Source of the DNA: Acinetobacter gandensis
Lineage (GTDB): Bacteria; Pseudomonadota; Gammaproteobacteria; Pseudomonadales; Moraxellaceae
Assembly: GCF_001678755.1 (NCBI RefSeq)
Contig: NZ_LZDS01000023.1
Coordinates: forward strand, 124,001-188,000
Direction of reading: 5' to 3'
Length of the DNA: 64,000 bases
Below are positions 34,550 through 43,078 of this stretch, piece after piece. Each line of letters starts with the position of its first letter. The stretch's first letter is position 1. The position numbers were made by a program, and so were the translations under genes. A model generated the notes under the pieces. It made no database searches. It had not been told where the DNA came from and saw only the letters and a program-made list of their open reading frames with translations.

Positions 34550-35314
34550 TTATTTAAGTTTAAAGTTAAATGGTTGATCTACACGCGTCGGCGTAGCCAC
34601 ACCATTATCTATATATTTGGACAAACGTGCACGCTTCACGGCAGCCGTTACTTTACGGTTTACCGCAGCGCCACAAGTTGAGTTTTTCACTGTTGCAGAT
34701 TCAATCTTACCTTCTGCACTCGCTGAAATTGCCACTTCAACAGAGCAAGATGCTTTCAACTCACCATCTTCAAATTGTACATTTGGCGATTTGATCCAAC
34801 TTACCCCATTACCAATACTCACTGTCTTAGGCGTTGGTGGCGCAGGCGGTGCTGGAGGTGCAGGTGGTGGTGAAACAGGTGCAGGCGGTTTTGGTTCAAC
34901 ACGCACGACTTTAGTTTCAGACACTACAGTTGAAACAACCGGTGTTGGAGGAACATTTTTGACCGCTTCAACTGTTGGTTTTGGCGCATCTTTCTTTTTC
35001 ACCTGTTCTACTTTTTCCACTTTTTTCGGTGGAGGTGGTAGCGGTTTATCTACAATTTTGACTTCTTTTGGCTTCGGTGGCTCTTTCTTCGGTTCTGGTT
35101 TTGGTTTCGGAGGTTCAGGTTTCTTCTCCTCCTTAATTTTCACAAAACGCACCTTAATCGGGTCTTTATCAACCGGTTTCAGTTCAGGTGTTTTCATGTT
35201 GCCAACAGCCCACAATACCCCCACATGCCCAACCACAACGGCAACGAGTGCAGTAATGATTTTCTTTTTCATTGGGTTTGAAGATTGCATCATTGGAGCG
35301 GGAGATTGACTCAT
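34550..35314 (-). CDS. tonB: energy transducer TonB
   Basis: Spans the periplasm to open TonB-dependent receptors, such as the two at 8.6 and 11.1 kb. One N-terminal membrane helix (about 17-36) is followed by a long Pro-Lys/Pro-Glu spacer (about 55-165, with EPPKPKPEPKK-type repeats) and a C-terminal TonB-like domain (about 170-254, starting SWIKSPNVQFEDGELKASC) ending INYKL-like FNFKLK. 254 residues. A second in-frame ATG lies 14 codons in. The promoter has a Fur-type palindrome in its spacer (35402-35431). The Gly/Pro-rich codon bias creates a long antisense frame that I treat as a shadow. Confidence 0.93.
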   Translation of the reverse strand: MSQSPAPMMQSSNPMKKKIITALVAVVVGHVGVLWAVGNMKTPELKPVDKDPIKVRFVKIKEEKKPEPPKPKPEPKKEPPKPKEVKIVDKPLPPPPKKVEKVEQVKKKDAPKPTVEAVKNVPPTPVVSTVVSETKVVRVEPKPPAPVSPPPAPPAPPAPPTPKTVSIGNGVSWIKSPNVQFEDGELKASCSVEVAISASAEGKIESATVKNSTCGAAVNRKVTAAVKRARLSKYIDNGVATPTRVDQPFNFKLK

Positions 35315-35401
35315 TAAAATCAGTTACCTTGAAGAAGCGACTACAGTTCAATTTTTGAAAATGCAATCATGCTCATCGGTTAGCACAATTAAAGTACCGC
35401 A

Positions 35402-35431
35402 ATAATAAATGAGAAGTGTTTTCATTTGCAA
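35402..35431 (-). promoter_or_regulatory. tonB promoter with Fur-type palindrome in its spacer
   Basis: On the minus strand: -35 TTGCAA (35431-35426), an 18-bp spacer and -10 TATTAT (35407-35402). The spacer holds the near-palindrome TGAGAAGTGTTTTCA (35410-35424, plus-strand reading), which agrees with TGATAATNATTATCA at 10 of 14 bases. Same design as the pirA-like promoter. Confidence 0.6.
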
Positions 35432-35471
35432 CTATTAATTCGGTCGTTTTTATGACTTTTTTTAATCACAA

Positions 35472-35509
35472 ATAAAAAAAGGCATACCTATTGTATGCCT
35501 TTTTTTTGT
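35472..35509 (-). terminator. purU terminator
   Basis: AAAGGCATAC-ctatt-GTATGCCTTT with long A and T runs, just after the purU stop. Also usable on the plus strand. Confidence 0.88.
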
Positions 35510-35525
35510 TCGATGTGTATCCGAA

Positions 35526-36392
35526 TTATTGGAATACCACCGTTTTATTACCATCTACAATGATACGGTCTTCTAGGTGCCACTTTACTGCACGTGCGAG
35601 TACATTACGTTCGACGTCTTGACCTAATTCACGTAATTGCTCAACCGTAAAGTCATGACTCACACGCTCTACGTCTTGTTCAATAATCGGACCTTGGTCT
35701 AGGTCAGCAGTCACATAATGCGCTGTTGCACCAATCAGTTTCACACCTTTTTCATGCGCTTGCTTATATGGATTTGCACCAACAAATGCAGGTAAGAAAG
35801 AATGGTGAATGTTGATGACTTTCATTTCCCATTTTTGAACGAATTCTTCATCCAAAATCTGCATATAACGTGCAAGTACAAGTAAATCATTACCTTGCAT
35901 CAACTGATCAATTTGCTCATACGCTTCACGTTTGTTTTCTTTGCTCACAGGAACAACTTCAAACGGAATACCAAAGTTTTCTACCGACTCACGTAATGTT
36001 TCGTGATTTGAAACAACTTTGGTAATTTCACATGCCAAACCGCCACGTGCATGACGCCAAAGTAGCTCTAGCAAAGCATGGTCAACTTTAGATACTAAAA
36101 TACCGACTTTCTTAACATCACTCACCAAAGCCAAACGCCAATGCATGCTGTAACGCTCTGCCACGTTTGATGCGAAGGTTTGGGTTAAGTTTTCTTTACG
36201 GCTTTGTAAGTTATCTAGCTCAAACTCAACACGCATGAAGTAACGCCCGCCCTGAGCTTCAGTGGCATATTGATCAAGTGCAGTAATATTTGCACCTTGA
36301 TGATACAAAAAGCTCGATACAGCTTGCACAATACCCGGTTTATCTTCACAAGTAATGAGTAAGCGTGCTGTGTTAGCGGTCGACATATTCAT
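35526..36392 (-). CDS. purU: formyltetrahydrofolate deformylase
   Basis: Hydrolyses 10-formyl-THF to THF and formate, balancing the one-carbon pool. An N-terminal ACT domain (about 8-90, LLITCEDKPGIVQAVSSFLY) senses ligands. The formyltransferase-like catalytic part includes KVINIHHSFLPAFVGANPY (His-His motif about 190, in place of the transferase Asn-His-type arrangement) and the TAHYVTADLDQGPIIEQD segment with the catalytic Asp (about 228-236). 288 residues is standard. A second ATG lies two codons in. Monocistronic. Confidence 0.95.
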   Translation of the reverse strand: MNMSTANTARLLITCEDKPGIVQAVSSFLYHQGANITALDQYATEAQGGRYFMRVEFELDNLQSRKENLTQTFASNVAERYSMHWRLALVSDVKKVGILVSKVDHALLELLWRHARGGLACEITKVVSNHETLRESVENFGIPFEVVPVSKENKREAYEQIDQLMQGNDLLVLARYMQILDEEFVQKWEMKVINIHHSFLPAFVGANPYKQAHEKGVKLIGATAHYVTADLDQGPIIEQDVERVSHDFTVEQLRELGQDVERNVLARAVKWHLEDRIIVDGNKTVVFQ

Positions 36393-36471
36393 GTTGGTTT
36401 ATATCACTAATCAGTTAAATTGAAAAAAGAGCCGAGTATTCTAACCCTTTTTAAAGCCAGACTAAATAGTC

Positions 36472-37173
36472 TTATTCAGCTTCCGATTTTTTTGCACTAG
36501 AAAGACTGGCAAATAAATCTGATGGCCCTAGGGTTTCTAGCAGACGCTCATAGGTTTCACGGCTTTCACCACGTAAATACGCACCTTCCAAAAACACCAT
36601 TTGACGCAATGCCTGCCAGACCCACTTTTCTTCTAAAGTATTTGAGTCGGTAATATGGCCAGACATATAAAGGAAGTTGGTCCAGTTGGTCAGTACAATC
36701 CATAAATTGATGGTCAAAGCCTCAATTTCAGATTCAGTCATTTGCATTAAACCAGCATCAACGAAGGCACGATAAATTTTTTGACCTTGCTGCATGACTT
36801 GGCCTGCAAAACGTGGGTACATTTTGCGGAAGTCTTCGTTATTTTCCACCAAATGATAAACATCACGGTGTAGGAAACGATAAGCCCATAATTGACTACT
36901 TAACACCTGAAAGTAACGAATCTTGTCATTGGCATCCAATGCACGATCGTCAGGTAAAGCTAACATTTCCAAGGTTTCTTGCTGATATTGCTCCATCAAC
37001 TCCTTAATAATTTCACTTTTATTACGGAAGTGATAATACAAATTACCCGGGCTCATACCGAGTTCAGCTGCAATGTGATTGGTTGTGACTGAACGCTCTC
37101 CACGCTCATTAAACAACTGCAAACTCAGCTGCAAAATACGTTCTTTCGTTTTTAAAGTTTTGGTGTGAGACAT
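36472..37173 (-). CDS. TetR-family transcriptional regulator
   Basis: An N-terminal TetR HTH (about 10-56: RILQLSLQLFNERGERSVTTNHIAAELGMSPGNLYYHFRNKSEII) is followed by an all-helical ligand-binding domain with hydrophobic and aromatic residues in the FLHRDVYHLVENN and LWIVLTNWTNFLYMSG segments. 233 residues. Divergent from an aldehyde dehydrogenase gene, with two palindromes in the 117-bp gap (37195-37216 and 37232-37251). The likely role is local repression of that gene, inducer unknown. Confidence 0.88.
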   Translation of the reverse strand: MSHTKTLKTKERILQLSLQLFNERGERSVTTNHIAAELGMSPGNLYYHFRNKSEIIKELMEQYQQETLEMLALPDDRALDANDKIRYFQVLSSQLWAYRFLHRDVYHLVENNEDFRKMYPRFAGQVMQQGQKIYRAFVDAGLMQMTESEIEALTINLWIVLTNWTNFLYMSGHITDSNTLEEKWVWQALRQMVFLEGAYLRGESRETYERLLETLGPSDLFASLSSAKKSEAE

Positions 37174-37194
37174 CCTAAAACAACCATTTTTTCA

Positions 37195-37216
37195 ATGTAT
37201 TAGAACCCTAACACAT
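37195..37216. promoter_or_regulatory. imperfect palindrome, candidate TetR operator 1
   Basis: TGTATTAG-aacc-CTAACACA: 7 of 8 pairs, close to the regulator's own start codon. A typical place for autorepression. Confidence 0.4.
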
Positions 37217-37231
37217 AAAGTAACTTGACTA

Positions 37232-37251
37232 TTTAGAGTATTTGCTCTAAA
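37232..37251. promoter_or_regulatory. perfect palindrome, candidate TetR operator 2
   Basis: TTTAGAG-tatttg-CTCTAAA, seven perfect pairs with a 6-bp centre, 40 bp upstream of the aldehyde dehydrogenase start. Confidence 0.45.
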
Positions 37252-37290
37252 AATTTAATTAATCGCTAAATTTCGATATGGTCGTGCGAC

Positions 37291-38739
37291 ATGAACAGTC
37301 AGACAAAAACAACTTCAATGACACCACATTCTTTTGATAACCAACACTTAAATGACATGTTGGAACAGCAAAAACAGGCTTACTTACGTTACCCATTGCC
37401 AACGGCAAAAGAGCGTATTGACCGTTTGGCTCGGCTTAAGCGTATCTTAGTTAAGTATCAAGATCAATTTGCTGATGCAATTAATCAAGACTATGGTAAT
37501 CGTTCTGTCGGTGAAACCAAGATTGGTGAGCTGCTCACCTGCCTTGAACACATCAAATATTATAGCAAGCATTTGACTGACTGGATGAAACCATCCAAAC
37601 GTCATGTCGGCATTATTCATCAGCCAGCAAAAGCATGGGTACAATATCAACCACTTGGCGTGGTCGGTATCATTACTCCATGGAACTACCCACTGCTTTT
37701 GTCTATTGGGCCACTGATTTGTGCCTTGGCAGCGGGTAACCATGCCATGATTAAAATTTCAAGCTCATCTGCAGCATTTGGTGCCGTGCTTGAAAAAGCC
37801 TTAGCTGAAGCATTTCCACAAGAGCTGGTGGCTGTTGTAAATGGCGGCGGTAAAATTTCAGATGATTTTAGCCATTTGGCTTTCGACAAGATGATTTTTA
37901 CGGGCTCAACTAACGTCGGTAAAACCGTGATGGCAGCAGCTGCAGAAAATCTCGTCCCTGTCATTTTAGAGCTTGGTGGTAAATCACCTGTACTGGTACA
38001 TCCGTCTATTGATTTAGCAGATGTTGCCCAACGTCTTGCGGTTGGTAAATTATGGAATGCCGGTCAAACTTGTGTTGCACCTGACTACGTGTTCTTACCA
38101 CGTGGTAAAACTGCTGACTTTTTAGATCACTACAAAGTTTGCGTTGAAGCGATGTATCCAAGTATTGCTCATAATCAGGACTATACTTCGATTATTAACG
38201 ACAAGCAGTACAATCGCCTACAAGGCTATTTAGAAGATGCGCGTGATCAAGGTGCACAAATCATTAGTTTCAACCCGCAACAAGAAGATGTCGATGTTGT
38301 GCGCAAAATTGCACCAACTGTTTTGACGGGTGTCACACCAAATATGCAAATTATGCAACACGAAATCTTTGGTCCAATTCTTCCAATCATGGAATATGAT
38401 CAAATAGATGAGGTTATTGCTTTTATTAATAGCCGTCCTCGTCCACTTGCATTATACTACTTCGACTTTGATCAGGCGCGTGCCGACTATGTCGCGCAAC
38501 GTACCCATTCAGGACATTTCGGACAAAACACGGTATTGACTCATGTTGCTCAGGATGACCTACCATTTGGTGGGGTTGGTGCCTCGGGTATGGGTAAATA
38601 TCATGGTCCAGAAGGTTTCTTCAGTTTGTCGCATGAACGCTCGGTAATGTCGAATCCAAAACTCTATAGTTTGAAATTCATTCTGCCACCGTTTAATAAG
38701 CCGATTCACAAACTGATTTCGAAGACACTTCTTCGATAA
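37291..38739 (+). CDS. NAD(P)-dependent aldehyde dehydrogenase, coniferyl-aldehyde-dehydrogenase-like
   Basis: Oxidises an aldehyde to the acid. ALDH landmarks: PWNYPLLLSIGPLICALAAGNH (catalytic Asn and cofactor region, about 130-151), FTGSTNVGKTVM (about 205), LELGGKSPVLVHP with the general-base Glu (about 231), and the catalytic Cys in NAGQTCVAPDYV (about 264). 482 residues. The C-terminal tail (LPPFNKPIHKLISKTLLR) is basic and amphipathic, as in membrane-attached fatty-aldehyde dehydrogenases, so long-chain or aromatic aldehydes are both possible substrates. Divergent from the TetR regulator. Confidence 0.9.
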   Translation: MNSQTKTTSMTPHSFDNQHLNDMLEQQKQAYLRYPLPTAKERIDRLARLKRILVKYQDQFADAINQDYGNRSVGETKIGELLTCLEHIKYYSKHLTDWMKPSKRHVGIIHQPAKAWVQYQPLGVVGIITPWNYPLLLSIGPLICALAAGNHAMIKISSSSAAFGAVLEKALAEAFPQELVAVVNGGGKISDDFSHLAFDKMIFTGSTNVGKTVMAAAAENLVPVILELGGKSPVLVHPSIDLADVAQRLAVGKLWNAGQTCVAPDYVFLPRGKTADFLDHYKVCVEAMYPSIAHNQDYTSIINDKQYNRLQGYLEDARDQGAQIISFNPQQEDVDVVRKIAPTVLTGVTPNMQIMQHEIFGPILPIMEYDQIDEVIAFINSRPRPLALYYFDFDQARADYVAQRTHSGHFGQNTVLTHVAQDDLPFGGVGASGMGKYHGPEGFFSLSHERSVMSNPKLYSLKFILPPFNKPIHKLISKTLLR

Positions 38740-38794
38740 ACGATCAAGGCATGAACGATCACACCAGTTGATGCTTCGTTTTGTGGAAAATCGC

Positions 38795-38823
38795 TTGTCT
38801 TTTAAGCGCATTTTTGGTATAAA
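38795..38823 (+). promoter_or_regulatory. promoter of rpmB-rpmG
   Basis: TTGTCT (38795-38800), a 17-bp spacer, TATAAA (38818-38823). About 70-bp leader before rpmB. Confidence 0.65.
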
Positions 38824-38901
38824 ACGCCCCTTGAATGAATTCAATGTTTTTTTTGACTGGCCATACAGATTTGCTGTTGGCTAAATCAATGGAGTTACAC
38901 C

Positions 38902-39138
38902 ATGTCTAAGGTTTGCCAAGTTACCGGCAAGCGTCCAGTCGTTGGTAACAACGTCTCACACGCCAACAACAAAACTAAACGCCGGTTCGAGCCGAACCTG
39001 CATCACCACCGTTTCTGGTTAGAAAGCGAAAAACGTTTTGTACGTCTTCGTCTAACTACAAAAGGTATGCGTATTATCGACAAATTGGGTATCGAAAAGG
39101 TTGTTGCTGACCTTCGTGCTCAAGGTCAAAAGATCTAA
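38902..39138 (+). CDS. rpmB: 50S ribosomal protein L28
   Basis: Large-subunit protein, 78 residues. The sequence [32 protein letters not shown] is typical; it lacks the CxxC pairs of the zinc-binding form. GGAG lies 7 bases before the ATG. Followed 12 bp later by rpmG, the standard pair. Confidence 0.97.
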
Positions 39139-39150
39139 GGAGCTACGAAC

Positions 39151-39306
39151 ATGCGTGATAAAATTCGCCTAGTTTCTTCTGCTGGTACAGGTTATTTCTA
39201 CACTACCACTAAGAACAAACGTACTATGCCGGAAAAAATGGAAATCAAAAAATTTGATCCAAAAATCCGTCAACACGTAATCTTCAAAGAAGCTAAAATC
39301 AAATAA
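39151..39306 (+). CDS. rpmG: 50S ribosomal protein L33
   Basis: Short large-subunit protein, 51 residues, beginning [20 protein letters not shown] and ending [10 protein letters not shown]. It contains no cysteine, so it is the zinc-independent (C-minus) form. Ribosome site AAGGAG 11-16 bases upstream. Co-transcribed with rpmB; terminator at 39320. Confidence 0.96.
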
Positions 39307-39319
39307 TTTTAGTTTTTTG

Positions 39320-39352
39320 AAAAAAACGGCCTTTCTGGGTCGTTTTTTTTTG
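39320..39352 (+). terminator. rpmB-rpmG terminator
   Basis: AAAAAACGGCC-tttct-GGGTCGTTTTTTTT hairpin (one mispair) 14 bp after the stop. Confidence 0.82.
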
Positions 39353-39448
39353 CATTTTTTTTATTCGAATTGTTAAACTTTCAAGGTATTTTTTGGCATT
39401 TTTCGTGCTTGTAATTTTTACCCTTAACCTTGGCTTAAGGAGTTTTTA

Positions 39449-41167
39449 GTGCCTCATGATGTAGAACTCATAATATTACTCGCTGTAGGCTTTGGCTTTG
39501 CCCTCATTTTTGGCTATGTCGCCGCACGCCTACGACTTCCTCCCCTTATTGGCTACCTCATAGCCGGTATCATTATTAGCCCAAACACCCCGGGCGTCGT
39601 CGGTGACATTCACCTCGCCAATCAGCTTGCAGAACTTGGTGTTATGTTCCTGATGTTCGGCGTGGGTATGCATTTTTCACTGAATGACTTGATGCAGGTC
39701 CGACGGGTTGCATTACCTGGTGCCATATTACAAATTACCGTTGCAACCCTTTTAGGTATGGGTATTTCAATGCTTTGGGGCTGGAGTATGGGGTCAGCAT
39801 TGGTCTTCGGCTTAAGCCTGTCCTGTGCGAGTACTGTAGTTCTACTCAAAGCCCTAGGCGACCGTGGTTTACTCAACTCAGTAAACGGTAAAATTGCCGT
39901 AGGTTGGCTCTTGGTCGAAGACCTTGTAATGGTTCTCGTATTGGTTTTATTGCCAGCAACAGCCGTTCTGTTAGGTGGCCAGCCACTAACTGAAGGCGGC
40001 TCAGATGAAAATATTTGGCTCACCCTAGGCATTACATTACTTAAAGTCGCAGGCTTTATTGCCTTCATGCTCATTATTGGCAAACGCCTCGTCCCAATGA
40101 TTATGCAAGTCGTGGCGCGTTTAGGTTCTCGCGAATTATTCACGCTTACTGTTGTTGCGGCGGCTGTATCAATCGCATTTGGTGCTTACAAAGTTTTTGG
40201 CGTATCCATGGCGCTAGGCGCATTCTTCGCAGGTATGGTGGTAAAAGAGTCTGATTTCAGCCACCGCGCTGAAGAAGAAACCCTACCTTTGCGTGAAATT
40301 TTCTCCATCTTGTTTTTTGTTTCGGTGGGTATGCTCTTTGACCCACGAATCTTAGTTGAACAGCCCTTACACGTATTGGCAGTTGTTGCCATCATCATGA
40401 TTGGTAAGACTATTGCTGCAATGGCGTTGGTATTGTTCTTCCGCTATCCAATCAATACTGCCCTAACCGTAGGCGCAAGTTTGGCGCAAATTGGGGAATT
40501 CTCTTTTATTCTAGCAACACTCGGTGTTTCGTTAAATTTACTGTCACTTGAAGGACAAAATTTAATTTTAGCCGGTGCATTAATTTCAATTACCCTAAAC
40601 TCGTTTATATTTTCTGCTATTGAGCCTGTGCAAAAACTGATTCGTGAGCGCTCGAATTTGGCTCGTTTACTGGAACGTAGTGGTGACCCATTAGCGATGC
40701 TGCCAGATGAGGTTTCACAAGACTACCTACGCGATCAAGTGGTGTTGATTGGTCATGGTGAAGTCGGTCGTCGTATCACACGTGCACTCATGAATGAAGA
40801 CATTAAAGTAGTCATAGCCGAAGAGAACCGTGAAATCGTTGAAAATCTGCGTGAAAAAGGTATTGCAGCTGTTTCAGGTGTAGCAACGGAACCTGGTGTA
40901 TTGATCCAAGCTCATATCCAACATGCTCGCCTGTTGGTCATTTCACCGATGGATATTTTAGATATTCATAAAATTGTGGATATTGCGAAAACACTTAACC
41001 CTTCGATTCAAGTACTCGTTTGTGCAGAAAGTAAAGAAGAAGCCGAAGTGATTCGCCGTGAAAATATTGGTGAGGTGTACTACGCCAAAGAAGAAATGGC
41101 CAAAAATATGAGCAATCATATTTTGAACCAAATTCAAATTGCACACCATCAAACACCAACACATTAA
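39449..41167 (+). CDS. ybaL: CPA2-type cation/proton antiporter with TrkA-N domain (YbaL/KefB family)
   Basis: An N-terminal transporter of about 12 helices (1-390), with the ALIFGYVAARLRLPPLIGYLIAGI opening and LVEDLVMVLVLVLLP helix typical of Kef/Ybal proteins. A cytoplasmic Rossmann RCK domain follows: GHGEVGRRITRAL (GxGxxG-like, about 432-444) then VIAEENREIVENLREKGI. 572 residues. Function in the family is K+/H+ or Na+/H+ exchange gated by nucleotide or glutathione; the ion is not determined here. GTG start with AAGGAG 7 bases before it. Confidence 0.9.
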   Translation: MPHDVELIILLAVGFGFALIFGYVAARLRLPPLIGYLIAGIIISPNTPGVVGDIHLANQLAELGVMFLMFGVGMHFSLNDLMQVRRVALPGAILQITVATLLGMGISMLWGWSMGSALVFGLSLSCASTVVLLKALGDRGLLNSVNGKIAVGWLLVEDLVMVLVLVLLPATAVLLGGQPLTEGGSDENIWLTLGITLLKVAGFIAFMLIIGKRLVPMIMQVVARLGSRELFTLTVVAAAVSIAFGAYKVFGVSMALGAFFAGMVVKESDFSHRAEEETLPLREIFSILFFVSVGMLFDPRILVEQPLHVLAVVAIIMIGKTIAAMALVLFFRYPINTALTVGASLAQIGEFSFILATLGVSLNLLSLEGQNLILAGALISITLNSFIFSAIEPVQKLIRERSNLARLLERSGDPLAMLPDEVSQDYLRDQVVLIGHGEVGRRITRALMNEDIKVVIAEENREIVENLREKGIAAVSGVATEPGVLIQAHIQHARLLVISPMDILDIHKIVDIAKTLNPSIQVLVCAESKEEAEVIRRENIGEVYYAKEEMAKNMSNHILNQIQIAHHQTPTH

Positions 41168-41218
41168 CATTCAATAATTTTGCATATTCGTGCATGAATG
41201 TTCGAAACATAAAAACCT

Positions 41219-41257
41219 GAGAAGGCGATACAGCATTGTGTCCCCTTCTTCATTTTT
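41219..41257 (+). terminator. ybaL terminator
   Basis: AGAAGG with internal mismatches to CCTTCT around a gcattg loop, followed by TCATTTTTAT. Imperfect stem. Confidence 0.6.
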
Positions 41258-41431
41258 ATCAACATTGAACAAAGATAAACTTCTTAAACAGATATAACGA
41301 TTTGAATTTTAATAGTAGTTTTAATTTTATACAGGATAAAAATACGATAAGATGATGACTAAATAAGCTGCCTCAAGCAGTGTTATAGCATCTCTAAAAC
41401 TGAACTTAAAAAATCAAATTGAGTAAATAAG

Positions 41432-41659
41432 ATGTTCCTGATGTATTTAGGCTTTGCCATTATTTTTATCGGTGCCATTGGATTTTTAATTGCCGCATTT
41501 AGAACAAGTATTTTATGGGGAATAGGCTGTTTACTCTTTTATCCAATATCAATTGTATTTCTTATCCTGTATTGGTCTGATGCAAAAAATCCATTCTTCT
41601 TACAGCTGATCGGTATTTTTATCGTATTTTTAGGTTCAATGACGATTTCACCGACTTAA
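41432..41659 (+). CDS. small membrane protein (75 aa)
   Basis: Almost entirely hydrophobic, with two or three helices (about 3-22, 27-44, 52-70); the stretch SILWGIGCLLFYPISIVFLILYW looks like a small inner-membrane family. Weak ribosome site (GAGTAAATAAG). No known function. A shared terminator separates it from the convergent gene. Confidence 0.6.
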   Translation: MFLMYLGFAIIFIGAIGFLIAAFRTSILWGIGCLLFYPISIVFLILYWSDAKNPFFLQLIGIFIVFLGSMTISPT

Positions 41660-41690
41660 ATCCATGACTTACTTAGGGTTAAATAAACAA

Positions 41691-41719
41691 TAAAAAACGC
41701 ACCGATGGGTGCGTTTCTT
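41691..41719. terminator. terminator between two small genes
   Basis: AAAACGCACC-gat-GGGTGCGTTT, convergent stops on both sides. Confidence 0.82.
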
Positions 41720-41728
41720 TATATACAT

Positions 41729-42007
41729 TCAGCTCATATATTTAGGCTTTTCATCCACCACTTCAGCATGCCATTCATCAACTTGCTTTTCCAGCAAGCC
41801 ATAAAGCGCGGCCTGAATCATTTGCTGGGCGATCACATTCATTTGCTCACCCAAAATCGAGCGTAATTCTTCATTAAACTGAATAGTTACCAAAGGTTCA
41901 CTTTCAGAGCCTGCATTACGTAATGCCAGCTCACCACCTTCTAATTGGACCAATTCAAGAATCGCTTCCTGATTTCCAAATAACTCTTTCAATTGTTCTA
42001 TCGACAT
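41729..42007 (-). CDS. hypothetical protein (92 aa)
   Basis: Small soluble acidic protein. The first half has an EAILELVQLEGGELALRNAGSESEPLVTI-type beta pattern, the second is a helix (QMNVIAQQMIQAALYGLLEKQVDEWHAEV). GGAGGA lies just before the ATG at 42007, which is better than the ATG at 42025. I do not recognise the family. The gene upstream on the same strand starts 105 bp away. Confidence 0.65.
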   Translation of the reverse strand: MSIEQLKELFGNQEAILELVQLEGGELALRNAGSESEPLVTIQFNEELRSILGEQMNVIAQQMIQAALYGLLEKQVDEWHAEVVDEKPKYMS

Positions 42008-42111
42008 ACATCCTCCATGTACCACATGGTGACAAAGGCATGAGCGCTTTGCATTACCTAGATCATCTTATATCGGGTTGAATTTTATAAATTCAAGCGT
42101 CAATGGTCAGA

Positions 42112-42615
42112 TTAAAACTCCACCATTTCATTACGAAAGCCATCAATCAGCTGTGTCAGATCACGATGCCATTCACGCAAAATTGCTGTATCTGGTAACC
42201 AAGCCTGTGGTGTTTGAGTCACTTTGATAATCAAATTAGATGAAGTCTCATCTTCTGGTTCAGGCGCTGTCGGCTCTGGTGCATACTGACAAAAACGATA
42301 GGCACGTTTTAATTCAGCAATAAAGCCCTGCTTAGCCAATTGCTGCATGACAGTAACTTCAGGTGAAACCTGTCCTTTATCTGCCATCAGGTTCTCAATG
42401 GACTTCAAGGTTGGTGCTAGATCATTTAAACGATAGTAACGAACCAGTTCTTGTAAGAAGGCTAAAACGGCGCCATGCAGATGAAATACAGCAGCCTCTC
42501 GATGTGCTTGTGCTTGTTGAACATGATCGGTCTGCTCTGCCTGTTGACACGATAAACGCGCAAAATAGAGTTTTTGATTGGTACGATCGGCATGAAAGCG
42601 AGCAACACGAGACAT
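42112..42615 (-). CDS. DUF6586-like protein (167 aa)
   Basis: Mostly helical soluble protein. The N-terminal half (RFHADRTNQKLYFARLSCQQ, then HREAAVFHLHGAVLAFLQELVRYY) matches what I remember of DUF6586, a gammaproteobacterial family of unknown function. The C-terminal half has a Pro/Glu-rich linker (about 113-122) and an amphipathic end. An 18-bp perfect palindrome lies 48 bp upstream of its start. Function unknown. Confidence 0.65.
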   Translation of the reverse strand: MSRVARFHADRTNQKLYFARLSCQQAEQTDHVQQAQAHREAAVFHLHGAVLAFLQELVRYYRLNDLAPTLKSIENLMADKGQVSPEVTVMQQLAKQGFIAELKRAYRFCQYAPEPTAPEPEDETSSNLIIKVTQTPQAWLPDTAILREWHRDLTQLIDGFRNEMVEF

Positions 42616-42662
42616 GAGGAAATATTCCTTAGTATTTAAAAAAATTTTGGCTTATATAACTT

Positions 42663-42680
42663 AAATGGCATATGCCATTT
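42663..42680. promoter_or_regulatory. 18-bp perfect palindrome
   Basis: AAATGGCATATGCCATTT is fully self-complementary. It lies between the RRM gene terminator and the start of the DUF6586-like gene, which makes it a candidate operator for that gene. No regulator is evident. Confidence 0.4.
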
Positions 42681-42708
42681 TCACAATCAAAATCATCAAT
42701 TTTTACGC

Positions 42709-42741
42709 ATAAAAAAAGGAGCGACTTGCTCCCTTTTTTTA
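42709..42741 (-). terminator. terminator of the RRM gene
   Basis: GGAGC-gactt-GCTCC hairpin with A and T runs on both sides, at the end of the RRM gene. Confidence 0.82.
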
Positions 42742-42993
42742 TTTTGCTTCAGGCTTATCTTCAGCTGCCTTAACGCGAATGCCCATACCTTTCACTTTTA
42801 AGGTATTCAGACCTTTGATCGCTTTAATCGCTTCACGGCCATTCGGCATATCTACAAAGCCAAAACCTTTAGACTTATTTGTGCCTGCATCCATAACAAC
42901 TACAGCAGACTTTACAGTACCAAATGGTTTAAACAGTTCAACCAATTCAGCCTCAGTAATTGAACGCTCTAAGTTACGTACTAAAATATTCAT
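42739..42993 (-). CDS. RRM-type RNA-binding protein (84 aa)
   Basis: One RNA-recognition motif fills the protein: RNP2 ILVRNL at residues 3-8 and RNP1 KGFGFVDM at about 40-47, with the aromatic residues that stack on RNA bases. The tail is short and charged, without Gly-rich repeats. Such proteins are cold- or stress-linked in several bacteria, but targets here are unknown. The ATG at 42993 opens directly at RNP2, so the 13 upstream codons in frame are not needed. Confidence 0.88.
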   Translation of the reverse strand: MNILVRNLERSITEAELVELFKPFGTVKSAVVVMDAGTNKSKGFGFVDMPNGREAIKAIKGLNTLKVKGMGIRVKAAEDKPEAK

Positions 42994-43078
42994 TAAATTT
43001 CCCAAATAGACAGCATCATCAAAAAGCATGGTCTATTTTGCTTTTTAACTTGCGTGTAAATCACGACAAAGATCTATT

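Noticed and set aside
34617-35309. A 230-codon antisense frame across tonB
   Set aside because: It is Gly/Ser-rich and mirrors the Pro/Lys-rich spacer of TonB, a known codon-composition effect; no ribosome site.
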